A stretch of DNA of 15,232 nt from an uncultured Clostridia bacterium (GTDB lineage Bacteria > Bacillota > Clostridia > Oscillospirales > Oscillospiraceae). Location of the stretch: assembly GCA_946061345.1 (NCBI GenBank), contig CAMGRA010000011.1, positions 1 through 15,232 on the forward strand, read 5' to 3'. A program made the position numbers and the translations under genes. The notes under the pieces were generated by a model. It saw only the letters and a list, made by a program, of their open reading frames with translations, was not told the origin of the DNA and made no database searches. Shown here one piece after another: positions 1 to 10,200 of the stretch (positions are counted from its first letter, which is position 1; every line of letters starts with the position of its first letter).

Positions 1-1711
<1,711 letters not shown>

Positions 1712-1712
1712 G

Positions 1713-2078
1713 TTATGCCTCTTCTTCGAGAAAATTCATTGGGATTTGCTTCGCATCATTCCAAAGGCGCTCCAGGTCATAGAACTCGCGGGTCTCATTG
1801 GTGAACACATGGAGCACCAGACAGCCGAAGTCCAGCAGCACCCACGTGCCGCCGCGATGACCCTCCCGGTGCAGCAGCGGCTCCTGCAGCTCGTCCGTCA
1901 CGACAGCTTCCACGCTGTCGCAGAGGGTCTTGACATGGGTGTTGGAGGTGCCGGTGCAAATCAGGAAATAATCGGCGATGGTCGTTACGTCCGCAACCTC
2001 AAGGAGCTTGATGTCCAGGCCCTTGTGGTCATCCAGGACTTTTGCCGCACGGGCGGCGATTTCTTTCGGTGTATACAT
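1713..2078 (-). CDS. rsfS: Ribosomal silencing factor RsfS (Iojap family), 121 aa
   Basis: RsfS binds ribosomal protein uL14 on the 50S subunit and blocks joining to 30S, lowering translation in starved or stationary cells. The protein fits the DUF143/Iojap family over its whole length: an N-terminal helix (YTPKEIAARAAKVLDDHKG), the ADYFLICTGTSNTHVK core, then WVLLDFGCLVLHVF and the closing REFYDLERLW motif. A length of about 110-120 residues is normal. I chose the ATG at 2078 rather than the longer frame reaching 2300, because an AGGAGA site lies six bases upstream (2085-2090) and the family N-terminus begins here; the extra 74 residues would overlap the LCP gene out of frame. It sits 19 bases after the LCP stop and one base before leuS. 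An rsfS next to nadD/yqeK is a common Firmicute arrangement. Confidence 0.96.
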   Translation of the reverse strand: MYTPKEIAARAAKVLDDHKGLDIKLLEVADVTTIADYFLICTGTSNTHVKTLCDSVEAVVTDELQEPLLHREGHRGGTWVLLDFGCLVLHVFTNETREFYDLERLWNDAKQIPMNFLEEEA

Positions 2079-2097
2079 ACTGTCTCTCCTTTTCAGG

Positions 2098-3366
2098 TCA
2101 AGGTGTCGTTTCGCTGTCAGTGGGCGCGGGCAGGTCCGATTCCGAAGGCGTATCCGGTTCCGTGGGCGCTTCGGTGGGTGCTTCCGTGGTATCCGTTGTA
2201 TCGGTGTTATCCGAAGTATCGACGCTGCTGTCCGTTGTATTCCCAGCGCCGGTGTTGTTCTGGCCGTTTCCGAAACCAAAGCTGGAATAAGAGCCCTCAC
2301 CGCTGTCGCCGGTAAGCTGTCGGAAATTCACATCAAAAACTGTCAGGTCCTCATCCAGCGGATTAAAGGCTTCATTAAGAATAATGATAGCCTCCTCAGC
2401 GTTGACCTCAAAGTAGCTCTTACCGTCGGTCTCAATGACTTCACCCGGCAAGGCTCGGCTGTAGATGGATTTGATGTCCGTATCCTGCAGCAAATGTCCA
2501 AGATATGCCAGGTCATCGGAGGACAGGTCCGTATCGGCAAAGCCAGCGATGGCTCTGGCGTTATACTCGATCATTTCCTCGTCCTGCAGAAGCTCCGAAA
2601 GCAGAGTCTGCAGGAAGCTGCGCTGGATCCGGGCAGGCTCCGCGCTGATTTCCGTATAGTCATTGCGGAAGGTCAGCAGCTTCATAGCCTTGGACGCGCT
2701 GAGCGTCTGGAGCCCGGCGGACAGATCGCAATAGGATGGTTGCTCCGGCACATCAAATTCGATCTTGCCGCACAGGTCCACGATGCCGGACATGGCAGCA
2801 TCGTCCAAGACAAAATAGTAATCAGGCCAATAGCCGATCATATCCTTGACCATTTCCTTGACCGCCCGGATGCCCCGTTCGCCGCTCTCCGATTCCTTAT
2901 AGACCTGATTCAGGCGCGGCTCATCAAAGTTGCCGGAAATATAGGTGTCGCGGGGAATACTCAGCATGGCAGCCTCCCTGGTAGCGATATCCACGCTGAA
3001 AAGCACCAGTGTATCGGTGCGGTTTGTGGCTGTGTCCAGACCGATAAGCAGGATATTCAGGCGGTTAGAGCCGTAGACGCTCTCCGGTGCTTCCAGCTCC
3101 GGCGGAATATTTTCCGACGCAGGCGGCTGAAGATTGACTTCATATTTCAGCTCCTTCGGTTCCTGTACCGGCAGCGGATCGGTCTCGGCGCTCCGATTCA
3201 CCAAGGCAAAGCACATAACCACCGTGCAGGCAAAAATACAGACCGAACCGATGAACAGCAGCAGGGCTCTGGTCCATGGACTCAGCCTGGACTGCTTTTC
3301 CTCCGGCGTGTCGGCCGTGGCAGAGGCGGCTGCTTTGTTGTTTGCCAAAAATTTTCGTTGCTTCAT
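2098..3366 (-). CDS. LytR-CpsA-Psr (LCP) family cell-wall ligase, 422 aa
   Basis: LCP enzymes transfer undecaprenyl-linked polymers such as teichoic acids or capsule to peptidoglycan on the outer face of the membrane. Visible parts: a short cytoplasmic N-terminus, one membrane segment at residues 33-56 (ALLLFIGSVCIFACTVVMCF), a linker, and the LCP catalytic domain from about residue 101. Domain motifs are NILLIGLDTATNRTDTLVLF (104-123), SIPRDTYI (136-143), the core strand WPDYYFVLDD, FRND (233-236) and ARIQRSFL (245-252). These supply the acidic and arginine residues expected to hold the lipid pyrophosphate. Two cysteines (199 and 213) lie in the outer domain. Residues 353-422 form a Thr/Asp/Glu/Pro-rich, probably disordered tail with PTEAPTE-type repeats. 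The start overlaps the nadD-yqeK stop in ATGA, with an AAGGA-type site about ten bases upstream. The substrate polymer cannot be read from sequence, so I give no symbol. Confidence 0.92.
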   Translation of the reverse strand: MKQRKFLANNKAAASATADTPEEKQSRLSPWTRALLLFIGSVCIFACTVVMCFALVNRSAETDPLPVQEPKELKYEVNLQPPASENIPPELEAPESVYGSNRLNILLIGLDTATNRTDTLVLFSVDIATREAAMLSIPRDTYISGNFDEPRLNQVYKESESGERGIRAVKEMVKDMIGYWPDYYFVLDDAAMSGIVDLCGKIEFDVPEQPSYCDLSAGLQTLSASKAMKLLTFRNDYTEISAEPARIQRSFLQTLLSELLQDEEMIEYNARAIAGFADTDLSSDDLAYLGHLLQDTDIKSIYSRALPGEVIETDGKSYFEVNAEEAIIILNEAFNPLDEDLTVFDVNFRQLTGDSGEGSYSSFGFGNGQNNTGAGNTTDSSVDTSDNTDTTDTTEAPTEAPTEPDTPSESDLPAPTDSETTP

Positions 3367-4553
3367 GAGCGCTTCTTCCTTTCTTCATAAAAACGCATGG
3401 CAGACAGGGTGTTCTCGTCGATCTCGCTCCCACGGGAGCGAAGCTGTCCCGCAGTCATTTCCAAGCCGTGGTACATGGCGTCGTCCAAATCGGCATAGGT
3501 CCGGCGACGCAGGTCCTCCACGCCGTCAAAATCCCGGTTTGGCTCCATATAATCCGCCAGATAGATGATCTTTTCCAATACGGTCATGTCGGCCCTGCCG
3601 GTGGTATGCCAGCAGATGGCCTCGCAGACCGCAGAGTTTTCACCGAAAATCCGTCCGGCCACCGCCGCACCGGTCTTGGCGTGGAGCAGCTTCGGATTCT
3701 CTCTCTGGAACTGAGTCAGTATCATACCATAGTTTGCGCACAAATTCAACTGTTCTTGCGAATTCAGCGCTTTTGTAATATCATGCAGGATCCCGGCGCG
3801 ACGGGCATCGGTCACATCCGCGCCGAATTTTTCCGCCAGCAGGGCCGCCGTATCGCTGCAGCCCTGCACATGGGCGACCCGTTTTGGGTTGTGCAGACAC
3901 AGGCTGACCTCCTGCAAACGGTCAAAGGGCAGGTTTTTCAGATCGGCACCGCAGAAATAGAGGTGATTTTTCTGAATATAGGCAAGGACCGCAGGATCCA
4001 GATATTCCTCCGCAGCACCAAAGGCCAACAGGGCCCGCACCGACGTGGAGGAATGCGGCAGGTATTCGTTATCAACGAATACCGTCCGGGCATGAAACGC
4101 TTTTTCAAGTTCGGCAGCCTGCGCTTGCAGCTTTTCCGCCTTGTCCTCGCTGCGGTGGGCGACCGCCAGCGTGGCAAGGGACGCAATACGCTCCGGCTGA
4201 TACCAGCGGTCAAAGGACAGGAACATATCCGTCCCCATGAGTAAAAACAGTTCGTCGCCGGGATAGCTGCGGTGCAGTTCTTCCAGAGTATCTGCCGTAT
4301 AGCTGGTGCCCTGCCGCTGAAGCTCCAGGTCGGAGACCTCCGCAAAGGGAAGCTGTGACGCGGCCAAAACGGTCATTTCAAAGCGTTCCCGGGCAGAGGG
4401 AGAATTGGCAGAGAGAGCCTTATGGGGCGGCGCAGCAGCCGGAACCAGCAAAACCCGGTCCAGAGAAAGCGCTTTTTGAAATTCGCGCGCCGCCAAAAGG
4501 TGCCCCAAATGCGGCGGATTGAAGCTGCCGCCAAAAATGCCGATCCTCGCCAT
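3363..4553 (-). CDS. nadD: Fused nicotinate-nucleotide adenylyltransferase (NadD) and YqeK-type HD-domain hydrolase, 396 aa
   Basis: Two enzymes in one open frame. Residues 1 to about 200 are NadD, which joins ATP and nicotinate mononucleotide to make deamido-NAD. They start with IGIFGGSFNPPHLGH, which contains the HxGH nucleotidyl-transferase motif (H15, H18), and reach HSSTSVR at 167-173. From about 205 to 396 the protein matches YqeK, an HD-superfamily domain known in relatives as a symmetrical Ap4A hydrolase. Candidate metal ligands are H228 (RVAHVQGC), H257-D258 (GILHDITK), H291 (HAKTGA), H316 (CWHTTG) and D334 (YLADYMEPNR). All are present, so both halves look active. In many Firmicutes these are two adjacent genes; here there is no stop or start between them. 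The ATG at 4553 is backed by an AAGGA site (4561-4565), seven bases upstream. The stop overlaps the LCP start by four bases. Assignment of both domains is firm; activity of the HD half is inferred. Confidence 0.95.
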   Translation of the reverse strand: MARIGIFGGSFNPPHLGHLLAAREFQKALSLDRVLLVPAAAPPHKALSANSPSARERFEMTVLAASQLPFAEVSDLELQRQGTSYTADTLEELHRSYPGDELFLLMGTDMFLSFDRWYQPERIASLATLAVAHRSEDKAEKLQAQAAELEKAFHARTVFVDNEYLPHSSTSVRALLAFGAAEEYLDPAVLAYIQKNHLYFCGADLKNLPFDRLQEVSLCLHNPKRVAHVQGCSDTAALLAEKFGADVTDARRAGILHDITKALNSQEQLNLCANYGMILTQFQRENPKLLHAKTGAAVAGRIFGENSAVCEAICWHTTGRADMTVLEKIIYLADYMEPNRDFDGVEDLRRRTYADLDDAMYHGLEMTAGQLRSRGSEIDENTLSAMRFYEERKKRS

Positions 4554-4571
4554 GTGTTGTTCCTTCTCTCT

Positions 4572-5015
4572 TTATTTTCCGCCGTTTCTGCGGTCGATGG
4601 CCGCCTGAATGGCAGTCTGACGGAAATACTCATTGCGCTTTTCGCGCTCTTCTCTCGCCTTTCGACGGCGCTCCTGCGCACCGCGTCGGACAGGATTGGA
4701 GGCCTTCTTCTGCACGGTACGGGCCTGACGCGCCGCCTCCTGGGCTTTCTTTTCTGATTTTTTATAGATCACAAATTTGGAGCCGACGCACTGTACTCCA
4801 TCGGCCCGGAGGGCCTCACAAATAGCGTCGCAGGCCTCACGGGCAGTCAGCATGGCCGTTTCCAGCACCCGGCCCTTGACCAGCTCTCTTGCCTCCAATT
4901 GGGTAGCCGCCTCGGCAAGAACGCTGTCCGTCACGCCGCCCTTTCCCACCATCAGGGTGGTTTCCAGGGTGTTTGCCTCCGAGCGGAGCTCCGCTCTGCG
5001 CTTACTTGTCAGCAT
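4572..5015 (-). CDS. YhbY-type CRM-domain RNA-binding protein with basic C-terminal extension, 147 aa
   Basis: YhbY proteins are small CRM-fold RNA binders associated with pre-50S ribosomal particles. Residues 1-86 carry the whole fold: MLTSKRRAELRSEA, the LMVGKGGVTDSVL loop with the conserved GKGG at 24-27, ALxARELVK-type helix (QLEARELVKGRVLE), and the closing strand VGSKFVIYKK. The usual family length is about 95-105 residues, so residues 89-147 are an extension. It has 20 Lys/Arg in 59 residues, is rich in Gln, Ala and Glu, and is likely a helical or disordered RNA-binding tail. The start at 5015 lies inside the last codons of rdgB (14-base overlap), with a GAGGA site at 5024-5028. The gap to the downstream nadD-yqeK start is 18 bases. 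Family is certain by motif; an exact role in ribosome assembly is known only for homologues. Confidence 0.92.
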   Translation of the reverse strand: MLTSKRRAELRSEANTLETTLMVGKGGVTDSVLAEAATQLEARELVKGRVLETAMLTAREACDAICEALRADGVQCVGSKFVIYKKSEKKAQEAARQARTVQKKASNPVRRGAQERRRKAREEREKRNEYFRQTAIQAAIDRRNGGK

Positions 5016-5610
5016 TGATATTCTCCTCTTTCACGATTTTCGCAAAGGCCTCCAGAGCCTTGGCACGGTGGGAGATCCGGTTTTTCTCCTCAGCCGGGAG
5101 CTGTGCAAAGGTACAGCCCTTTTCCGGCACGTAAAACACCGGGTCATAGCCGAAGCCGTTCTCACCCAGGGGCGCGGGCAGAATGATGCCGCGGCACTCC
5201 CCTCTGGCGACGATCTTGCGGCAGCCGGGGGTCAGCATGGTGATAACGCTGACAAATTTCGCGCCCCGCTGAGCCTCCGGCACATTTCGCATCCGTAGCA
5301 GCAGATATTCCAGCCGCTCCCGGTCATTTTTGCACTGCTCGCCGCCGAACCGGGCGGAAAAGACACCCGGCGCGCCGTCGAGCGCGTCCACCATCAGGCC
5401 GGAATCGTCGGCAATGGCGGGCATCCCGCAGGCATCCATGACCGCTTTCGCTTTGATATACGAATTCTCCTCAAAGGTCGTTCCCGTTTCCTCCGGCTCC
5501 AGGTCCAGACCCAGTTCCTTCTGGGAAAAGACCTCCATGCCGAGGGAGGACAATATGGCGCGAAGTTCTTCTAATTTATGAGTGTTGTTGCTGGCAAGGA
5601 TCAGCTTCAT
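5002..5610 (-). CDS. rdgB: dITP/XTP pyrophosphatase (RdgB/HAM1 family), 202 aa
   Basis: Hydrolyses non-canonical purine triphosphates (dITP, ITP, XTP) to monophosphates plus pyrophosphate, keeping them out of DNA and RNA. The family motifs appear in order: ASNNTHKLEEL (6-16), FEENSYIKAKA (46-56), ADDSGLMVDALDGAPGVFSA (67-86) with the presumed catalytic Asp at 69, GENGFGYDPVF (149-159), and EKNRISHRAKAL (175-186). Length is typical. The frame is open up to 5670, but the conserved N-terminus KLILASNN begins at the ATG at 5610. That start has a GGGAGG site six bases upstream (5617-5622) and overlaps the rph stop as ATGA, so the longer version is rejected. The 3' end overlaps the yhbY start by 14 bases. 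Pairing of rph with rdgB is a widespread conserved neighbourhood, and some species even fuse the two. Confidence 0.97.
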   Translation of the reverse strand: MKLILASNNTHKLEELRAILSSLGMEVFSQKELGLDLEPEETGTTFEENSYIKAKAVMDACGMPAIADDSGLMVDALDGAPGVFSARFGGEQCKNDRERLEYLLLRMRNVPEAQRGAKFVSVITMLTPGCRKIVARGECRGIILPAPLGENGFGYDPVFYVPEKGCTFAQLPAEEKNRISHRAKALEAFAKIVKEENINADK

Positions 5611-6323
5611 TCCAGGCCTCCCAGGCAGCGGCGCTGCATCTGTGTCAGCACAGCGTTGCCCTTTCTGCAAAGGGCGACCAGCTTCCGCTGTTCTTCAATG
5701 GAGAAGGGTCTTCCCTCTCCTGTTGCCTGCAGCTCTACAATATCGCCCTCGGCTGTCATGATGCAGTTCAGGTCCACCAGAGCCCGGGAATCCTCCTCAT
5801 AGCACAGGTCCAGCATGGCCTCATTGCGGACGATGCCGGCGGAGATGCCCGAAACATAGGTGCGGACAGGCATTTTTTCGATCTTGCCCTGTTCCACCAG
5901 CTTTCGGCAAGCCAGGGTCAGCGCGATGAAGCCGCCTGTAACGGAGGCAGTCCGGGTGCCGCCGTCTCCCTGGAGCACGTCGCAGTCGACGGTGATGGTA
6001 TGGGTACCGAGGGCCTCCAGGTCAACGGCACAGCGCAGGCTCCTGCCGATGAGGCGCTGGATCTCCGCACTGCGGGGCGACAGCTTCAGCTTGGACACGT
6101 CCCGCTTGCTCCGCTCCCGGTTGGCTCTGGGCAGCATGGAATACTCCGCCGTCACCCAGCCGCCACTGGTCACATGGGGCGGCACCTTGTCCTCCACCGA
6201 GGCGTTGCAAAGCACCATGGTGTCTCCGATCTCAATCAGGCAGCTTCCCTCGGCAAATTTGGAAAAGCCAAGGGTCGCCTTCACCTTCCGCATTTCATCT
6301 GCGGCTCTGCCGTCAGCTCTCAT
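5607..6323 (-). CDS. rph: Ribonuclease PH, 238 aa
   Basis: Phosphate-dependent 3'-to-5' exoribonuclease that trims tRNA and other RNA 3' ends, working as a hexameric ring. The protein starts with RADGRAADEMRKV and shows the core motifs RANRERSKRD (66-75), RSLRCAVDLEALG (94-106), the phosphate-binding stretch QGDGGTRTASVTGGFIAL (118-135) and EEDSRALVDLN (176-186). Asp178 and Asp184 match the metal-ligand positions numbered for the family. The 238-residue length equals the classic enzyme. The ATG at 6323 has a very strong AGGAGG site (6329-6334) that overlaps the ftsY stop codon, leaving a nine-base gap, so it follows ftsY on one message. It ends in an ATGA overlap with rdgB. Confidence 0.97.
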   Translation of the reverse strand: MRADGRAADEMRKVKATLGFSKFAEGSCLIEIGDTMVLCNASVEDKVPPHVTSGGWVTAEYSMLPRANRERSKRDVSKLKLSPRSAEIQRLIGRSLRCAVDLEALGTHTITVDCDVLQGDGGTRTASVTGGFIALTLACRKLVEQGKIEKMPVRTYVSGISAGIVRNEAMLDLCYEEDSRALVDLNCIMTAEGDIVELQATGEGRPFSIEEQRKLVALCRKGNAVLTQMQRRCLGGLE

Positions 6324-6332
6324 GATAACCTC

Positions 6333-7238
6333 CTAAATCAGCGCGTCCACAAAGGATTTGGCGTCAAAGGGCATCAGGTCGTCCATCTGTTCCCCGACAC
6401 CGATATATTTGACCGGGATCTGCAGGGCGTCTGCCACGGCGATGACGATACCGCCCTTGGCAGTGCCGTCCAGCTTGGTCAGGGCGATGGCCGTCACACC
6501 GGCGATCTCCTTGAACTGCTTGGCCTGCAGCAGGCCGTTCTGACCCGTGGTGCCGTCCAGGACCAGCAGGACCTCCTTGTCCGCCTCCGGCAGTTCCCTG
6601 TCGATGATACGGGAAATCTTTCCAAGCTCGTTCATCAGATTTGCCTTGTTGTGCAGGCGTCCGGCGGTGTCGCACAGGATCACGTCGCTGCCCCGGGCCT
6701 TGGCGGCGGAAATGGCGTCATAGACCACGGAAGCAGGGTCGGCGCCCTCATGCTGGCGCACGATCTCCGTGTTGGCACGGCCCGCCCAGATCTCTAACTG
6801 GTCCGCCGCAGCCGCACGGAAGGTATCGCCCGCGCAGAGCAGGACCTTTTTCCCCTGTTCGGTCAGGCTGTGGGCCAGCTTGCCGATGGTGGTGGTCTTG
6901 CCGACGCCGTTGACGCCGATGACCAGAATGACCGACGGCTTTGTGCCCAGCTTCAGGGCCGTGTCGCCCACCTGCAGCATATCGACCAAAATCTCCTTCA
7001 GCGCAGCATGGATCTCCTCGCCGCCGCGCAGCTTTTCTTCCTTTACCCGCTGGCGCAGCAGCTCCACAGCCTTGCAGGAAGTCTCCACGCCCATATCCGC
7101 CAGGATCATGCTCTCCTCGAGCTCCTCATAAAACTCCTCGTTGGCGCCGGTGAAGCTGTCAAATAGGCCGCCCAGAGTGGCTGCCATGGCGCTGCGGGTC
7201 TTTTTCAACCCATTCTTGATTTTTTCAAAAAAGCCCAA
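6333..7238 (-). CDS. ftsY: Signal recognition particle receptor FtsY, 301 aa, TTG start
   Basis: SRP-type GTPase that docks SRP-ribosome complexes at the membrane for co-translational insertion. The short N-terminus GFFEKIKNGLKKTRSAM is the amphipathic membrane-binding helix of the NG-only form; the long acidic A domain of proteobacteria is absent, as usual in Firmicutes. The N domain covers about 20-95. GTPase motifs are GVNGVGKTTT (108-117), DTFRAAAADQL (138-148), DTAGR (190-194), TKLDGTAKGG (254-263) and GVGEQMDDL (280-288). The start is TTG at 7236-7238: it is the only codon that fits both the family N-terminus and the GGAGG site at 7246-7250, seven bases upstream. Two bases separate it from the smc stop, so it is translated from the smc transcript. 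The smc-ftsY pair is a conserved Firmicute arrangement. Confidence 0.97.
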   Translation of the reverse strand: MGFFEKIKNGLKKTRSAMAATLGGLFDSFTGANEEFYEELEESMILADMGVETSCKAVELLRQRVKEEKLRGGEEIHAALKEILVDMLQVGDTALKLGTKPSVILVIGVNGVGKTTTIGKLAHSLTEQGKKVLLCAGDTFRAAAADQLEIWAGRANTEIVRQHEGADPASVVYDAISAAKARGSDVILCDTAGRLHNKANLMNELGKISRIIDRELPEADKEVLLVLDGTTGQNGLLQAKQFKEIAGVTAIALTKLDGTAKGGIVIAVADALQIPVKYIGVGEQMDDLMPFDAKSFVDALI

Positions 7239-7240
7239 TG

Positions 7241-10200
7241 CTATTCCTCCGTAATCAAATTCAAATTCTGCTCCATCTGGTTCAGGTCCAGAGCCAGGAT
7301 CTTGGAGATACCCTGCTCCTGCATGGTCACGCCGTAGAGCATGTCCGCCGCCTCCATGGTGCCGCGGCGGTGGGTGATGACGATGAACTGGGTTTTGCCG
7401 CTGAAGCCGTTGAGATAGGTGGCAAAACGCTCCACGTTCCGGTCATCCAGGGCAGCGTCGATCTCGTCGAGCATACAGAAGGGCGTAGGCCGGACCTTCA
7501 GGATGGCAAAATAGAGGGCAATGGCCACAAAGGCCTTTTCACCGCCGGAGAGCAGCGTGATGGTCTTGACCTGCTTGCCGGGGGGCTGGACACGGATCTC
7601 AATGCCGCAGGTCAGCGGCTCGTTGGGGTCCTCCAGTTCCAGCGACGCCTTGCCGCCGCCGAACATCTCCGTAAAGGTCTGGCCAAAATAGGTGTTGATC
7701 TTCGCAAATTCGCCGGTGAAGATGTCCGTCATCTGGGCGGTAATATCGGAAATGATGCCTTCCAGCTCCGCCTTGGAGGTCAGCACGTCGTCTCTCTGGC
7801 TCGTCAGATATTCATAGCGCTCGTTGACCCGGGCAAATTCGTCGATGGCGCCCAGATTGGGCGTACCCAGGGCGGATATTTTTCGTTTGAGATCGGCCAC
7901 CTGCTTTTGGGCGGCGGAGATGCTCTCAATGGGCGCGGCAGCCTCTGCAGCTGTGGAGCGGGTCAGTTCATAGCTTTCCCAGAGGCGGTCAATGATCTGC
8001 TTTTCTTCCAGCTCCGCAGCAGATTTTTTGGACTCCAGGCGGACGCTTTCGCGCTCCATGTCCAAGATCTGGCGGCTCTTGGTCTGGGCTTCCTTTTCCG
8101 CCAGAGTCTTCTTTTCCTCAATCTTTTTGCGCTCCTCCAGGGCGTTTTGCAGGTCCTCGCGCTGCTGCGCAAGGGTGGCGTTCTGCTGGGCCAGGGCCGT
8201 ATTCTGCTCCTCGATCTGCGCCAGGATGGCATCGTTGTCGGCGCAGTAGCGATCCATCAGCGCCTGCTTCTGCACGCGGTCGCCGGCCATGGCCTGTTCC
8301 AAACCACGCAGACGGCTGATAGAATCAGCAGCCGTGGTTTTTTCCGCCTCCAGGGCGCTGTAGTCCATGCGGATAGCGGTCATGCGCTCACTCAGGCGGT
8401 TGCTCTGCTCGGCAGCCACACTCTGGCCGTTGGATACCACGGTCAGCTCCTTTTCCGTCTCGGAGATTTGGCGCTCCAAGGCGGCGATCTGTTCCGTCAG
8501 ATCCATTTTCCGGCTGTTATCCAGGGACATCCGCTCGTCGATGGAGGAAATTTCACGTTCGGAAGAAGAAATGGCGTCGCCGATGGCCTCGGTCAGCACC
8601 GTATACTGCTTTTCCTCACCCTCTAAGCGCAGGGCCTCATCCTGAGCTGTGCGCAGGATGCCTTCCTCAGCGGTCAGTTCAAATTCCACCTGCTGAGCAA
8701 GGCGTTCGGCCTCGCTCAGGGCGGCTTTTAAGTCGTTATAGGAATCCTGTGCGGCAGTTTTCTGACGTCGCAGGCGTTCGATCTCATTGGCGCGGGACAA
8801 AATACCGGAGTTTCTGGACACAGAGCCGCCGGTCATTGAGCCGCCGGCGTTGATGACCTGTCCGTCCAGCGTTACGATGCGGAAGCGGTGAGAGAAGCGG
8901 TCAGCCATGGCGATGGCCGCGTCCATATCATTGGCAATGACCGTCCTGCCCAGTAAATTTTTGATGACACTGCGGTAGCGCTCGTCGCTTTTGACCAGGT
9001 CCGACGCAATGCCCACAAAGCCGCGGCAGCTTTCCACGCCCCGCTCGTTCAGGTCTTTTCCCTCAATAACGCTCAGGGGCAGGAAGGTCGCCCTGCCCGC
9101 GTCGTTGCGCTTCAAATATTGAATGGCAGACTTTGCCGCCTGTTCATCACTGACGATGATCTGCTGCATGGCGCTGCCGAGGGCGATCTCGATGGCGACG
9201 GTATAGTCGTCGGCGGTGCGGATGAGCTTGGAGACCGGCCCGTGGATGCCCCGCAGAACGCCCTTTTTGCTCTCCTGCATGACCATACGGACCGCTTTGG
9301 AGAAGCCCTCGAATTCCCGCTCCATCTCCTCAAAGAGTTTCAGGCGGGAGGTGACGGTGTCCAGGGAAACGGCAGCGTCGCTTACCTGCTTTTGCAGCGC
9401 GTCGCGGCGCTGGATACGGGTCTGGCTGCGCAGGCGGTAGCCCTCAATGGTGTTCTGAGCGGAGGTGATGTCCTCCCGGGCCTCGGAAAGGGCCTTTTTT
9501 GCCTCACTCAGCCGGGCAAGGGCTTCCTGCTGACGGCTCTGGGCCGCAGCACAGTCGGAGGCCACCTGCAATCGGCGCTCTCCGCTCTGCCGGAGGGAAT
9601 CCTCCGCAGCGGACAGGTCTGCCGTCTTGGCGGAAAGCTCCGTGCGCAGGCGCTCCTGCTCATTGCGCAGGGTCAGGTACCGCTTGGTCATGCCCTCGGC
9701 AGAATCGGCAAGCTGTCTGCCCTCGTTCTCCGCCTGTTTGAGCTGCTCAGACAGCTCAGCTGCCTGGGCGGCGATCTCGGCAATACGCCGGTTCAAAGAC
9801 TCGATCTGCTCCCCAATGCCGCCGCAGCGGCTGTCCTGCTCGGCAAGCTCTGTTTTGATGCGTTGAATATTTGCAAGGCAGTTTTCGCTGTTGGTCCGCA
9901 GAACGGCAATGGCGCTCTGGATGGTCTGGACGCCCGCCTCGTTCTGGGCGATACGCTCACGCATCTGGTCCGTCTGTACGTCCCGGTTATTTAAGTCAAA
10001 GGTCAGGGTCTCCCCCGTCAGATACAGCTCGTCCAGCGCAGCGTGCTCCTGCTGGAGGATAAAGGCGGCAGAGTGGTAATCCTCTTCGGCCTTTCGCGCG
10101 GTGGCGCTGAGTTTTTCCAGGTTGTGCAGCCACACAGCCACTTCTACGCCCCGCAGTTCCTCGCGGAAAGCCAAATATTTCTTTGCCTTTTCCGACTGTT

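Noticed and set aside
2079..2300. Longer rsfS frame starting at 2300
   Set aside because: The extra 74 residues are out-of-frame LCP tail codons; ATG at 2078 has a good AGGAGA site.
1978..3390. Long plus-strand open frame of 470 codons opposite the LCP gene and rsfS
   Set aside because: It is antisense to well-recognised minus-strand genes, resembles no family, and its length is explained by base composition and codon use of the true strand.
5611..5670. Upstream start for rdgB adding 20 residues
   Set aside because: The family N-terminus begins at the ATG at 5610, which has a GGGAGG site and an ATGA overlap with rph.
7238..8626. Plus-strand open frame of 462 codons opposite the 3' part of smc
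   Set aside because: Mirror of the coiled-coil codons of smc (Leu/Gln-rich translation), no motif and no ribosome site of note.
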